A stretch of 64,000 bases of DNA. Source: an uncultured Fibrobacter sp. GTDB lineage: Bacteria; Fibrobacterota; Fibrobacteria; Fibrobacterales; Fibrobacteraceae. The position numbers and the translations under genes were made by a program. The DNA is taken from assembly GCA_934691725.1 (NCBI GenBank), contig CAKUTF010000011.1:5758-69757 (forward strand), given 5' to 3'. This document shows positions 8,890 to 18,357 of this stretch, piece by piece; position 1 is the stretch's first letter; every line of letters begins with the position of its first letter. Under the pieces are notes generated by a model, which searched no databases, had not been told where the DNA came from, and was given only the letters and a program-made list of their open reading frames with translations.

Positions 8890-10067
8890 AGCGGACGGAA
8901 TATGATGCCTTGGTCATCGGGGCAGGTCCCGGAGGAAGCGTTGCCGCAAGAAATTTAGCAAAACAGGGCTTTTCTGTCCTGCTGATCGAAAAGCGCGAAA
9001 AAATCGGATTTCCCGTACGCTGCGGCGAGGCTAGCACTAAGCTCGACAGGCTCCAGGAAGAATTTGGCCCTATCGACTTGGACTGCATCGAAACAGAATT
9101 GAACGGGCTTTATGTCTATGGTCCCGGTGGAATCGAACTCGACTGTAAAATGCCCGGGGTCGGCGTGATGCTCAACCGTGAAAAATTCGACCCGCATCTC
9201 GCCCGCTTGGCGGAAGAAGACGGTGCGGAAGTCGAAACCTTTGCGCGGGCTTCCGCTGTGGAAAACGCGGAAAACGGGTTTCGGACGGTCTCCGTCGTGA
9301 CGGTTCGGGGGACGGAAACGGTTCGGGCAAAAATGGTCATTGCGGCAGACGGCGTGGAAAGCCGTATCGGTCGGATGGCCGGGCTGGATACCCTCCAAAA
9401 ACCAGGAACGACATGCTCGGGTGTCGATATCCAGGTCGAAGGCCTCTTAACAAAATCCGACTACCTCACGTTTTGGCAGGGCGCGGATTACATCAACAAC
9501 GGCTACATCTGGAGCTTTCCGAAAGTCAAGAGCAACGTGACAAATTTCGGCGCGGGCTTCCTTGTCTCGGACGTAAAGGATAAGTGTATCGAAGAGGTTG
9601 CGTTTGACTGGTTGCATCGGCTTTTCCCGGACGCCAAGGTCGTGGAACATCACGTCGTGGGCGGGCTTGTTCCTGTTTCGGGCAACTTGGCGCACACGGT
9701 CAAGGACAATCTTTTGCTTGTGGGAGATGCCGCGCACCATACGAATCCGCTGACTGGCGGCGGAATTGCGACGGCGATGCGCAGCGGGCTTCTTGCGGCA
9801 AACGTCGTCGGGATGGGGCTTCGCCTGGGAAACCTTTCCGAAGACTATCTGCATCTGTACGAAAAGCTCTGTATGCAGAAATTCGGGAAGAAGCACCTGC
9901 AAATCATGAAGTTCCGACGTTTTCTGACATCAAGAAGCCGGGAAGACCAGATTCGCCTATATAAAATCATCAAGGCTTATCTCGACGGAGACCAGCGCGC
10001 CGTGGCGTTTTTAAGGATGCCGCTTGAAGTACTGAAATTCGCCGTGAACTATCTGCGGTTCAGGTAA
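8886..10067 (+). CDS. Geranylgeranyl-reductase-family FAD-dependent oxidoreductase
   Basis: A 393-residue flavoprotein. The N-terminal FAD Rossmann motif is GAGPGGSVAARNLAKQG, followed by EKREKIGFPVRCGEA. The second FAD motif is LLVGDAAHHTNPLTGGGI. The family reduces isoprenoid double bonds (menaquinone side chain, archaeal-type or hopanoid-related lipids). Coupling to a dicluster ferredoxin fits a ferredoxin-dependent saturase. The start is GTG overlapping the ferredoxin stop. The downstream MFS gene converges ten bases after the stop. The exact isoprenoid substrate is unknown. Confidence 0.88.
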   Translation: MKRTEYDALVIGAGPGGSVAARNLAKQGFSVLLIEKREKIGFPVRCGEASTKLDRLQEEFGPIDLDCIETELNGLYVYGPGGIELDCKMPGVGVMLNREKFDPHLARLAEEDGAEVETFARASAVENAENGFRTVSVVTVRGTETVRAKMVIAADGVESRIGRMAGLDTLQKPGTTCSGVDIQVEGLLTKSDYLTFWQGADYINNGYIWSFPKVKSNVTNFGAGFLVSDVKDKCIEEVAFDWLHRLFPDAKVVEHHVVGGLVPVSGNLAHTVKDNLLLVGDAAHHTNPLTGGGIATAMRSGLLAANVVGMGLRLGNLSEDYLHLYEKLCMQKFGKKHLQIMKFRRFLTSRSREDQIRLYKIIKAYLDGDQRAVAFLRMPLEVLKFAVNYLRFR

Positions 10068-10076
10068 CCTTAAAAG

Positions 10077-11282
10077 TTATTGTTTTTCGGAGGGGATTTC
10101 CGAGCGTCGCTTCTCCATCTTGGGCAGGAACACGGCGATGATTCCGAAAAGCGGAAGGAGCGTGCTGACCTGAAAAATGAACTGGACGCTTATCCTGTCC
10201 GCAAGCCAACCGAAGAAGCTGCTGCCAAGTCCTGCAAGACCGAATGAAAGCCCGTAGAAAATCCCGGCGACGATACCCGTATGGTTTGGCAAAAGGTCCG
10301 TGGCAAAAACGAGAATCGCGGGGAATGCGGACGACAAGATTAATCCGATGACGATGGAGAGCGATACGGTTCCCGCAAAACTATTGATGTAGGGGAGCGC
10401 GATGGTGAAAGGCGCCACCCCGAGAATCGAAAACCAGATGACGGGTTTTCTTCCGAACCTGTCGCCGATAAGCCCGCCTACGACCGTTCCTATCGCCTGC
10501 GAAGCCAAAAAGACGAAAAGGCAGATTTGGGAAAGCCTGACTGTGACGTGGAACTTGTCGATGAGGAAAAAGGTGAAATAGTTCGTCATGCTCGCGGAAT
10601 AGAAGTTTTTGGAAAACATCAGCATGAACAGGATGAAAATGAAAAAGTTGAGTTTTCGGTGTGAAACGGATTCGGCGATTTCCCAGCGTTCGCGAATTTT
10701 CCGTGTGAAGCTCTTAAGTTCCTTGACATGCCACCAGCCGACGTATGAAAGGAGAATCGCGCACAGGACGGCGAGAACTCCGAACCAGCGGACGGACTGG
10801 ATTCCGTGTGGCAAAATGATAATTCCTGCAAGAAGCGGCCCGAGCGCAAAGCCAGCGTTTCCGCCGACCTGAAAAATTCCCTGGGCGAATCCCTTTCTCC
10901 CGCCGGAAGCGAGCTGCGCCGCCTGCGAACCCTGCGGATGGAAAATGGAGGAGCCGCAACCGAACAGCGCCACCGCGCCGAGAATCATCCAAAAGTTGGA
11001 GGCGACGGAAAGCAGCGCAATCCCGGACAGCGTAAAGAGCATCCCGACGGCAAGCTGCCAGGAATGATGGTGCTTGTCCGCATAGAGGCCGATGAGCGGC
11101 TGGACGATGGAAGACGTGGTCTGCAGCGCAAGCGTGATAAGCCCTATTTGCGAAAAGGAAAGCCCGAAATCCGACTTGAGCATCGGATAGATGGCGGGCA
11201 GCATCGACTGGATCGTATCGTTGAGAAAGTGACAGAAACTGACAATGAAAAGAACCGAAAATGTCGTCTTGACTTTTTCCAT
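10077..11282 (-). CDS. MFS exporter of the fosmidomycin-resistance (Fsr) type
   Basis: A 401-residue inner-membrane protein with twelve hydrophobic segments. Typical Fsr features are FCHFLNDTIQSMLPAIYPML near the N-terminus, IGLYADKHHHSWQL after helix 2, GCGSSIFHPQGSQAA in helix 4, and GLIGDRFGRKPVIW between the halves. It is a probable drug or metabolite exporter driven by protons. It is convergent with the flavoprotein gene and 35 bases downstream of the methyltransferase gene on the same strand. The substrate is not predictable. Confidence 0.88.
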   Translation of the reverse strand: MEKVKTTFSVLFIVSFCHFLNDTIQSMLPAIYPMLKSDFGLSFSQIGLITLALQTTSSIVQPLIGLYADKHHHSWQLAVGMLFTLSGIALLSVASNFWMILGAVALFGCGSSIFHPQGSQAAQLASGGRKGFAQGIFQVGGNAGFALGPLLAGIIILPHGIQSVRWFGVLAVLCAILLSYVGWWHVKELKSFTRKIRERWEIAESVSHRKLNFFIFILFMLMFSKNFYSASMTNYFTFFLIDKFHVTVRLSQICLFVFLASQAIGTVVGGLIGDRFGRKPVIWFSILGVAPFTIALPYINSFAGTVSLSIVIGLILSSAFPAILVFATDLLPNHTGIVAGIFYGLSFGLAGLGSSFFGWLADRISVQFIFQVSTLLPLFGIIAVFLPKMEKRRSEIPSEKQ

Positions 11283-11317
11283 GCGCGCAAAGTTAGAAAA
11301 TTCGAGGCGGAAGATGC

Positions 11318-12856
11318 CTAGGTCTTAGTTTGGTTGGAAGCGGGCGATTCTAAATATCGTTTAAATAGCTCATTTAGTTGCAGGATGGTTTTTTCTTCGT
11401 CGGCATCTTTTTTGCGCAACAGTTCGTATCGGCTTAAAATGAAATGGCGGTCTTTGGCGGAAATTCTTTTGATGTCAAGGATGTACGCTTCGTTTAAATC
11501 TCCCGGTTCAAACTTGTTTAATCCGTTGCCATACTCTCTTTTGTTTTGCTTCAAGATGTCGTTGGCGATGGGAGTGAGCAGGTAACAGAACAAAAGATTA
11601 ATTTCTTCGTTGTTCAGGCTGTGTGGAAAAAAGCCGTGGAAGTTGGTTAAATTTTTTATGCTCGCTTCGTTGCGGATAACTTTAATCTTTCCTCGGCTAA
11701 AAACGGAAATCCAGATGGGTGCTGCGGGTTTGTTTTCGATGGAATACCATGGATTCCGATGTCGTGTAAGATACGTTTTGTGGAATCCTTTTGATTCTCC
11801 GTAGTTGATGTAGGCGAAATCCGCCGGGTTCTGGGCTTTTGTTCCGTCGAATAGATAAATTTTTTTATCCTGTCCTTTTAAAAATTTTAACTCTGACTTG
11901 TCAAAGATGATTCTCGTTACGTCTGGTGATTTGGTGATGCAGGGGATGCAGGTGTTTTCGCTTAGACCGAGTTTTTTGACCGATGATTGGCTGAGCGTAA
12001 AAAAATGATTGTTTCCTGTGGCGATTCCGCGTTGAACTTTTCCAATATCCGATAGTTTTACGAGATTTTGATGGCGTGTTTGAAAACCTTTTTTGAAATA
12101 GGTTAGCCATTTTTCAGAAGGGTTCAATATTTTGTATGGTTGGAAATCTTGAGGATTGTTCTTGATGTATGAATCAAAGTCAAATGTTGTCAAATTGTCG
12201 ATGCTTGAAGAGTTGATGAAAAAGCAACCGTCCAAAGACCGGTTCTCGGCAAAAAGAATACAGGATGTCGTGATGGCATCCGAAAAGAGGCTTTCCTTTG
12301 TATCGAATTTTAAAATCCCCTTGAGCGTCCTTTTTTTCAGCAGGTATTCCTTAACGGCGATGCCATAGCCTGTGTTTAAAAATTCATAGGGGACGATATA
12401 ACAGCAGCGACCGTTTACCGATAATTCGTTGAGACTTTTTATGAAAAAATAGATGCATTGGTTTGTATAGCCGCTTAAATCCGCTTGGTATTCAAATAGA
12501 AAATCCGTTAGATATCGCCCTCGGTTTGGAATCGCCTGAAATTTATTATACGGTGGATTTGCCACGATCGCATCGAATTTTTGGGAAGGTTTCCAGGTTA
12601 AATAATCGCCTTGGATGAAATTTACGGGGTATGAATTTTCTTCCTTGAATTTTTTTGCCATTTCCTCGTCAATTTCGACAACGGAAATGTCCATTTGTGA
12701 ATTCATACGAAACGCTGTTTTGGGAAAAATCCCGGGACCGACAGCAGGATCCAAAAAATGGCGAGGGTTGTTTTTTGTGGCCCATTTTACCATCATGTCG
12801 GCAATGAACGGGTCTGTAAAAAATTGACCATATTGCTTTTGAATGGATCTTGTCAT
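11318..12856 (-). CDS. N6-adenine DNA methyltransferase of a type II restriction-modification system
   Basis: 512 residues. The SAM-binding motif I is DPAVGPGIF (about residues 36-44) and the catalytic motif IV is NPPY at 100-103, so it is a gamma-type m6A methyltransferase. The C-terminal half should hold the target recognition region. It overlaps the endonuclease stop by ATGA. The gene is clearly richer in A/T than its neighbours, suggesting horizontal transfer. By partner, it would methylate the AccI-like site, but the specificity is inference. Confidence 0.9.
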   Translation of the reverse strand: MTRSIQKQYGQFFTDPFIADMMVKWATKNNPRHFLDPAVGPGIFPKTAFRMNSQMDISVVEIDEEMAKKFKEENSYPVNFIQGDYLTWKPSQKFDAIVANPPYNKFQAIPNRGRYLTDFLFEYQADLSGYTNQCIYFFIKSLNELSVNGRCCYIVPYEFLNTGYGIAVKEYLLKKRTLKGILKFDTKESLFSDAITTSCILFAENRSLDGCFFINSSSIDNLTTFDFDSYIKNNPQDFQPYKILNPSEKWLTYFKKGFQTRHQNLVKLSDIGKVQRGIATGNNHFFTLSQSSVKKLGLSENTCIPCITKSPDVTRIIFDKSELKFLKGQDKKIYLFDGTKAQNPADFAYINYGESKGFHKTYLTRHRNPWYSIENKPAAPIWISVFSRGKIKVIRNEASIKNLTNFHGFFPHSLNNEEINLLFCYLLTPIANDILKQNKREYGNGLNKFEPGDLNEAYILDIKRISAKDRHFILSRYELLRKKDADEEKTILQLNELFKRYLESPASNQTKT

Positions 12857-13935
12857 AAATTAATTCCAAAAAGTTCATGGAACGATTCCTTGAGAATTTT
12901 CGCCGGGCTTCTTTTAAATTTTACATAGAATAATAGGTTTCCTCTTGCCAACTCTTTCATCTGGCTATAATGAGTTGGTATTTCTACTTGGTCTAGGATT
13001 TGTTTTTCGGTGATGGTTTGAATTTTGATAACCGTTTTGTTTTGATTTTTTACATCGCCTTCGACATAAAATTTTTCCCCTTCATTCGCAGGATTGGAAA
13101 TGAGCTCCAAAATCTTTTTTAAAGAAATTCCATACGCTTTGTCAAAAAATACTTGGACATAATAATGAGGGACGTTATACTTTTTCACCCAATTATATAC
13201 GACTTTTAGGTCTTCTATTTTTGGAGTTATACTTAAGTGAAAACGCTTGCTTTGAATATCCTTGATGGCGTTCTTAAGGTGCTTTAGATGCGTTGCTAAA
13301 TCGGATAGCTCTCTGGAACTTCTCCAGGTTGGAACTCTAAAAGAAATACAATGAATGTTTTCTAGGCTGATGTTTTTTATCGTAGAAAATAATTCTGGAT
13401 CTTTTTCTTGAAGAAGTACTGCGTATTGGAGAAGAATCGTGTTTTTTTGTTCTTGAATTGTTTGGATTAATGCATTCCGTTTTTGCCGCATTTGCGTTTC
13501 GTATTTTTCACTGATAAAAGAACTCGAACGAACTTCAATTCCGCATTTTGCTTTAGAAATCAAGAGATCCTTTTCGCTGTCAGGCAACGTTTCAAAATTT
13601 TTCCCGGAGAGGTCGCTTTTGCGAAAAACGAGGATGTCCGGTTTTTTGCCAATAGTGTCTAATTCTTTTTGATATTCTTCATAAAATTTAGGGAATTTCT
13701 CGTCACCGGCGATAATGTCGTCGGCTCGTCCATATTTTACGGCTATGTAGTTTTGGGAATTGTTGTTTATCGTTTCTAACAGAGTCTTTTCCGCCCAATC
13801 CCCTTGTTCTTTATTCGTTAAAAATTCCGAGGATACTTGTGATGGCATTCTTCCGTGTTCTCGCGGAATAGAAAGATCAAGAAGTTCTGAGTGTACTTGC
13901 TTTATTAATGAATCAATGATGTCTATATATGCCAT
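12853..13935 (-). CDS. Type II restriction endonuclease, probably AccI family
   Basis: 360 residues. The N-terminus (IPREHGRMPSQVSSEFLTN, then KEQGDWAE) matches my memory of the AccI family (GT^MKAC cutters). KPDILVF with Asp100 and GIEVRSSS with Glu134 could be the PD-(D/E)xK-like core, with Arg in place of the usual Lys. It lies upstream of and overlaps the methyltransferase, the classic paired arrangement. It is AT-rich like its partner. The family assignment is tentative; a role as the restriction partner is more secure because of the neighbour. Confidence 0.72.
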   Translation of the reverse strand: MAYIDIIDSLIKQVHSELLDLSIPREHGRMPSQVSSEFLTNKEQGDWAEKTLLETINNNSQNYIAVKYGRADDIIAGDEKFPKFYEEYQKELDTIGKKPDILVFRKSDLSGKNFETLPDSEKDLLISKAKCGIEVRSSSFISEKYETQMRQKRNALIQTIQEQKNTILLQYAVLLQEKDPELFSTIKNISLENIHCISFRVPTWRSSRELSDLATHLKHLKNAIKDIQSKRFHLSITPKIEDLKVVYNWVKKYNVPHYYVQVFFDKAYGISLKKILELISNPANEGEKFYVEGDVKNQNKTVIKIQTITEKQILDQVEIPTHYSQMKELARGNLLFYVKFKRSPAKILKESFHELFGINL

Positions 13936-13961
13936 ATGGGAAAATTAGAAAATTTAAAATC

Positions 13962-14882
13962 CTACTGCCTATGCGGGCGTGCCTTTTGGTGTCGCAGGGA
14001 TTTGCTTGTTGACTTTTCGCAAACCCTTCTGTAATGTGCGGAGTCATCGCTCGCACCAAAAGAAAATTTTAGTTTCAAGCATAGGTCCATCAATTTTTCT
14101 TTATATTCTTTTTCGTCCGAATCCCGATCTTTTACCATTTGTTCTGCGGTTTTTTGGCAAACTTTTTGAATCTTGACTGTATCCGTGACACCATGTTCGT
14201 CCATTAGGTAGGTCGCGCATTGGTTATATTGTTCGATGGGGAAGAGACTGTCGCCATAGTGAATCTCGTCTTCTATTTCAACGGCGATGCTTTTGCATGT
14301 TTTCGATGTAAAGAACGTATCCGCGATGCCGAATTCATCTAATATGGACATGCATCTTTTGGTTAGTTCTTTTTTGCTTGAATACTCTGCCAAGACGATT
14401 GGATGTCCGTCTGCTTGCTCATGCGGGCGTGCTTTTTGGCGTCGTAACAACTTATTTGCCGCCCTATTGCAGACGTTTCTGAAATGGGTGGAGTCGCTTC
14501 CGTCTGGGGAAGCGTGTTGTTTCACGCAGGCGTCTATTATTTTTGCTCTGTTCTCTTTATCGACCGAATCCCGGTTCGTTATCGATTCGATGACAAAATC
14601 TTTGCAGAGTTTTTGATAATAGGCTGTGTCCTTGACATGGAATTCAACCATTTTGGCGATGCATTTGTCGTATTGTTCAATGCTGTAGAGACTGTCGCCG
14701 TAGTGCCGCTCGTCTTCCTTCTCGGCGATGATGTTTTTGCATTCCTTCGATGTAAAGAACGTATCCGCAACGCCGAAGTCGTCCAGAACGTACATGCATC
14801 CTTTGATCAATTCTTCTTTATTGAAATCCTCCGCCAAAACGAAGCCTGTGCCTAGAAATAAAAAAAGTAGGACCCGTTTCAA
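13962..14882 (-). CDS. Secreted internally duplicated protein with six Cys-x18/19-Cys units
   Basis: 306 residues with signal peptide MKRVLLFLFLGTGFVLA. The mature protein is two tandem copies of about 145 residues, each ending in the same word (KARPHEQ, KARPHRQ). Each copy holds three units in which two cysteines are spaced by 18 or 19 residues, for example from CMYVLDDFG to TSKEC and CMSILDEFG to TSKTC. The spacing suggests helical hairpins stapled by a disulfide. I do not recognise a family. The start overlaps the stop of the upstream HExxH gene by four bases, so the two are one operon. AT-rich, likely acquired. Confidence 0.8.
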   Translation of the reverse strand: MKRVLLFLFLGTGFVLAEDFNKEELIKGCMYVLDDFGVADTFFTSKECKNIIAEKEDERHYGDSLYSIEQYDKCIAKMVEFHVKDTAYYQKLCKDFVIESITNRDSVDKENRAKIIDACVKQHASPDGSDSTHFRNVCNRAANKLLRRQKARPHEQADGHPIVLAEYSSKKELTKRCMSILDEFGIADTFFTSKTCKSIAVEIEDEIHYGDSLFPIEQYNQCATYLMDEHGVTDTVKIQKVCQKTAEQMVKDRDSDEKEYKEKLMDLCLKLKFSFGASDDSAHYRRVCEKSTSKSLRHQKARPHRQ

Positions 14883-15454
14883 AATTTGCTCTCCGGGAAA
14901 TTTTTGAAAAACTCTTCTGTTTTCTTTTTCAAATTTTCTTGCCGTATGGCTTCAGAATATCTATCGAGTAATTCCTCGAGTTTTTGTTGCATATCAAAAC
15001 TTCTTGTGAATGAGCAATTTCCATAATCATCGCATTTGACGTACTCCTGATTGTCCATTTGGAAAACTAACTCTTTGATGTCTTCTTGTATTTTTTTTGC
15101 GAGATCTGGATTTCCGCCGTAACAGCGCACAAGATCATGGGCGTAAATCGCTTGCTGGTGGGCGTCTTCGTGCGATCGAATGTTTTCGAAAAAGTCGGGA
15201 TTTTTGTCGATGTTCTTGAGAAAATACGTAACAGAAGACGGCCGGGAATGGTCTTTGTCCTTACAGTTCAAAAAGTATTGTTTGGTGCATGCTGTGTAGG
15301 TTTTATTCGGGTCTTTATTTCCTTTATCGATGTCCCTACAGGTCTTTTGCAGTTTGTCGTAGGGTAAAAATTTTATACAGTCTTGTCCGTTTCTCCGGTA
15401 TTCACCCGGGAATGATGGGAAGATTTCTTTGTATCGATTGCTTGAATTTGCCAT
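14879..15454 (-). CDS. Unknown protein with an HExxH metal-protease-like motif
   Basis: 191 residues, no signal peptide, rich in Lys, Asn and Asp. It contains SHEDAHQQAIYAHD, where HEDAH fits the zinc-binding HExxH pattern and a further His lies nearby; I see no clear third ligand. Several cysteines (CIKFLPYDKL, TACTKQYFLNC) could bind metal or form disulfides. The start was chosen at 15454 because AAGGAG lies 7 bases upstream; upstream in-frame starts have no such site. It is translationally coupled to the Cys-pair repeat protein. Function unknown; the motif alone does not prove protease activity. Confidence 0.72.
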   Translation of the reverse strand: MANSSNRYKEIFPSFPGEYRRNGQDCIKFLPYDKLQKTCRDIDKGNKDPNKTYTACTKQYFLNCKDKDHSRPSSVTYFLKNIDKNPDFFENIRSHEDAHQQAIYAHDLVRCYGGNPDLAKKIQEDIKELVFQMDNQEYVKCDDYGNCSFTRSFDMQQKLEELLDRYSEAIRQENLKKKTEEFFKNFPESKF

Positions 15455-15564
15455 AAGCATTCTCCTTTTTGCCCGCAATCTAGCCAATTGGAAAACGACG
15501 GTCAAGACGTGTTAAATCTACCTTCTATTGCATGACAAAATTTGTCAAGGTTTAAAATTTAAGA

Positions 15565-15598
15565 ATGTACCCAGATACCTAAAGGTATCTGGGTACAT
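15565..15598. repeat. Perfect 15-bp inverted repeat with 4-base loop
   Basis: ATGTACCCAGATACC, loop TAAA, then its exact reverse complement. There is no T-run on either side, so it is not a typical terminator. It sits in the 307-base divergent gap between the HExxH gene and glgP, so it could be an operator, an RNA hairpin or a mobile-element remnant. The rest of this gap shows nothing I can name. Confidence 0.9.
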
Positions 15599-15761
15599 AT
15601 TTAAATTCTCAAATCGCCTTCGTGAAATACTGCGTAAAGATAATTTTACGCTCCGGAATGCGGTCCGATGGACTTTAATCGTTTTGCCTCGTATTTTTTA
15701 CCCGAAAATTTTTGCTAGGTTTTTTCCGAAACTTTAACGTTCCACTTTTACAGGCGATAAA

Positions 15762-18242
15762 ATGGCTCCGAAAAAAGAACAATCCAAGTCGCATTCCGAC
15801 GTTCTGGAAAACACCGTCCAGGCTTTCAAGAAGGCCTTCGACGACCACATTCACCACACGCTTGCCCGTGACGAACACACGGTGACGCGCCATGAAAAAT
15901 TCCTGGCCGTGGCGTACGCTGTCCGCGACCGTCTTATCGATCGCTGGATCAGGACGCAGGAAACCTATTACGACAAGGACGTGAAGCGCGTCTATTATCT
16001 GTCTCTCGAATTTTTGATCGGACGCACGCTCGGGAACTCCGTCCTGAACCTGGACGTGGAAAAGGCCGTGGAAGACGCCGTTTCCGAACTGGGCATGACG
16101 CTCGAAGAACTCCGCGAAGAAGAAGTCGATGCGGGTCTCGGCAACGGCGGACTTGGTCGCTTGGCGGCCTGTTTCCTCGATTCGATGGCGACGCTCGAAC
16201 TCCCGGCGACGGGCATGGGCATCCGCTACGAATACGGCATGTTCAACCAGAAGATCAAGGACGGCCAGCAGGAAGAGCTTCCCGACAACTGGCTCCGCCT
16301 CCCGAATCCGTGGGAAATCGCCCGTCCAGCGAATTCCATCAAGGTTCCGTTCGGCGGCTACGTTGTCACGTGGACCGATGAAAAGGGCAAGCTCCGCAAC
16401 CGTTGGGAAACGAAGGACTATGTCATCGCGCTTCCCTACGACACGCCGATTCCCGGCTACCGGAACAACACGGTGAACAACCTCCGCCTTTGGAGCGCCC
16501 AGAGCGCGGACGAGTTCGGACTCGCCTACTTCAACAACGGCGACTACCTGGCCGCGGTCCAGGATATGGAACTTTCCGAGACGATTTCGAAGGTTCTCTA
16601 CCCGAACGACACGTCGGTGAACGGAAAGATTCTCCGTCTGAAGCAGCAATACTTCCTCTGCTCGGCGTCTCTCCAGGATATCGTCCGCCGTTTCAAGAAG
16701 CTCCACGAAGGCGACTGGAAGCTCTTCCCGGAACGCGTCGCTATCCAGCTGAACGATACGCATCCGGCGATTTCGATTGCGGAACTCATGCGGATTCTTC
16801 TCGACGAGGAAAATCTCGAATGGAACGAGGCGTGGGACATTACGACCCGCACGTTCGCCTACACGAACCACACGCTCATGCCGGAAGCGCTCGAAAAGTG
16901 GCCGGTCAGCTTCTTTGAAAAACTCCTGCCGCGCCATCTCCAGATCATCTACGAAATCAATGCCCGCTTCCTCGCGAAGGTCGCTCTCAAGTGGCCCGGC
17001 GACACGGCGCGCCTCACCCGGATGTCGCTCATCCAGGAAGGCAACGAAAAGATGATTCGCATGGCGTATCTCTCGATCGTCGGTTCTTCGTTTGTGAACG
17101 GTGTTGCTGCTCTCCACAGCGACCTGCTCAAGACGAGCCTTTTCAAGGACTTCTACGAGTTTTGGCCCGAAAAGTTCAACAACAAGACGAACGGTGTCAC
17201 GCCGCGCCGCTGGGTGCGCAAGGCCGATCCGGCGATGTCCGCGCTTGTCTCTTCGAAGATCGGCGACGGCTGGGTCAAGAATTTCGACGAAATCAAGAAG
17301 CTCGAAAAGTTTGCGGACGACGCGAAGTTCCGCAAGGAATTCATGGCGGTCAAGCTCGAAAACAAGAAGCGCCTCGCCGCCTACCTCAAGCGCACGCAGA
17401 ATGTCGATGTGAATGTTGATACGCTGTTCGATGTGCAGGTGAAGCGCATCCACGAATACAAGCGCCAACTCTTGAACATCCTCCATGCTATCCATCTCTA
17501 TCTGCAGATCAAGGATGGCAAGAAGGTGACGCCGCGGACCATCATGATCGGCGGAAAGGCGGCTCCGGGCTACTGGATGGCGAAACAGATCATTCGCCTC
17601 GCGAATGCGGTGAGCGCGATCATCGACAGCGATCCGGCCTGCAAGGGAAAGCTCCAGATGGTATTCCTCGAAAATTACCGCGTGAGCTTTGCCGAAAAGA
17701 TCATTCCGGCGGCGGATCTTTCCGAACAGATTTCCACCGCGGGAACGGAAGCTTCCGGCACGGGCAACATGAAGTTCGCGATGAACGGAGCGCTGACCAT
17801 CGGTACGCTCGACGGCGCGAATGTCGAAATGCTCGAGGTAATCGGCAAGGAAAACTTCTTCCTCTTCGGTCTCACGGTCGAAGAAGTGCAGGAGCATCTC
17901 GCCAAGGGTTACCGCCCGCGCGACTACTACGAAAAGGACGACGACCTGCGCCGCGTTCTCGACCTTGTCAACAGCGGATTCTTCAGCCCGGATCATCCGG
18001 AACTGTTCCGCCCGATTGTCGATAAGCTGCTTTCTAGCGACCCGTTCCTGCTGCTTGCAGATTTCCGCTCCTACATCGAATGCCAGGAAAAGGTCGCGAA
18101 GGCGTATGCGGACAAGGACGCGTGGGCGAAAATGGCGATTCTCAACGTGGCGCGCATGGGCAAGTTCAGCTCGGACCGTACCATCCAGCAATACGCCGAC
18201 GAAATCTGGCACGCGAAGGCTTGCCCGATTTCCCTCAAGTAA
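15762..18242 (+). CDS. glgP: Glycogen/maltodextrin phosphorylase
   Basis: 826 residues, normal for the GT35 family. It releases glucose-1-phosphate from glycogen using PLP and phosphate. Family landmarks include YYLSLEFLIGRTLGN, GNGGLGRLAACFLDS, LNDTHPAISIAELMR and the PLP-lysine region EASGTGNMKFAMNGALTIG near residue 662. Glycogen storage is well known in Fibrobacter. Codon use is that of a strongly expressed gene (high GC at third positions), which is why a long antisense frame is also open. A terminator follows. Confidence 0.97.
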   Translation: MAPKKEQSKSHSDVLENTVQAFKKAFDDHIHHTLARDEHTVTRHEKFLAVAYAVRDRLIDRWIRTQETYYDKDVKRVYYLSLEFLIGRTLGNSVLNLDVEKAVEDAVSELGMTLEELREEEVDAGLGNGGLGRLAACFLDSMATLELPATGMGIRYEYGMFNQKIKDGQQEELPDNWLRLPNPWEIARPANSIKVPFGGYVVTWTDEKGKLRNRWETKDYVIALPYDTPIPGYRNNTVNNLRLWSAQSADEFGLAYFNNGDYLAAVQDMELSETISKVLYPNDTSVNGKILRLKQQYFLCSASLQDIVRRFKKLHEGDWKLFPERVAIQLNDTHPAISIAELMRILLDEENLEWNEAWDITTRTFAYTNHTLMPEALEKWPVSFFEKLLPRHLQIIYEINARFLAKVALKWPGDTARLTRMSLIQEGNEKMIRMAYLSIVGSSFVNGVAALHSDLLKTSLFKDFYEFWPEKFNNKTNGVTPRRWVRKADPAMSALVSSKIGDGWVKNFDEIKKLEKFADDAKFRKEFMAVKLENKKRLAAYLKRTQNVDVNVDTLFDVQVKRIHEYKRQLLNILHAIHLYLQIKDGKKVTPRTIMIGGKAAPGYWMAKQIIRLANAVSAIIDSDPACKGKLQMVFLENYRVSFAEKIIPAADLSEQISTAGTEASGTGNMKFAMNGALTIGTLDGANVEMLEVIGKENFFLFGLTVEEVQEHLAKGYRPRDYYEKDDDLRRVLDLVNSGFFSPDHPELFRPIVDKLLSSDPFLLLADFRSYIECQEKVAKAYADKDAWAKMAILNVARMGKFSSDRTIQQYADEIWHAKACPISLK

Positions 18243-18263
18243 AAGAATCTCTCCTAATGAAAG

Positions 18264-18289
18264 TCCCGCTTTTCGGCGGGGCTTTTTTG
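18264..18289 (+). terminator. Rho-independent terminator after glgP
   Basis: Stem CCCGC/GGCGGG with a short loop, followed by six T. Confidence 0.75.
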
Positions 18290-18357
18290 TTTGTAATATA
18301 CTTGCGGATATACTTGTATTTTTCAAAAATTGTATATTAAACAGAGGAGGTGTCTTT

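Noticed and set aside
15675..18326. 883-codon open frame antisense to glycogen phosphorylase
   Set aside because: It lies opposite a clear glgP with strong codon bias (GC-rich third positions), which leaves the complementary frame open; its translation is Arg/Glu/Val-rich with no domain.
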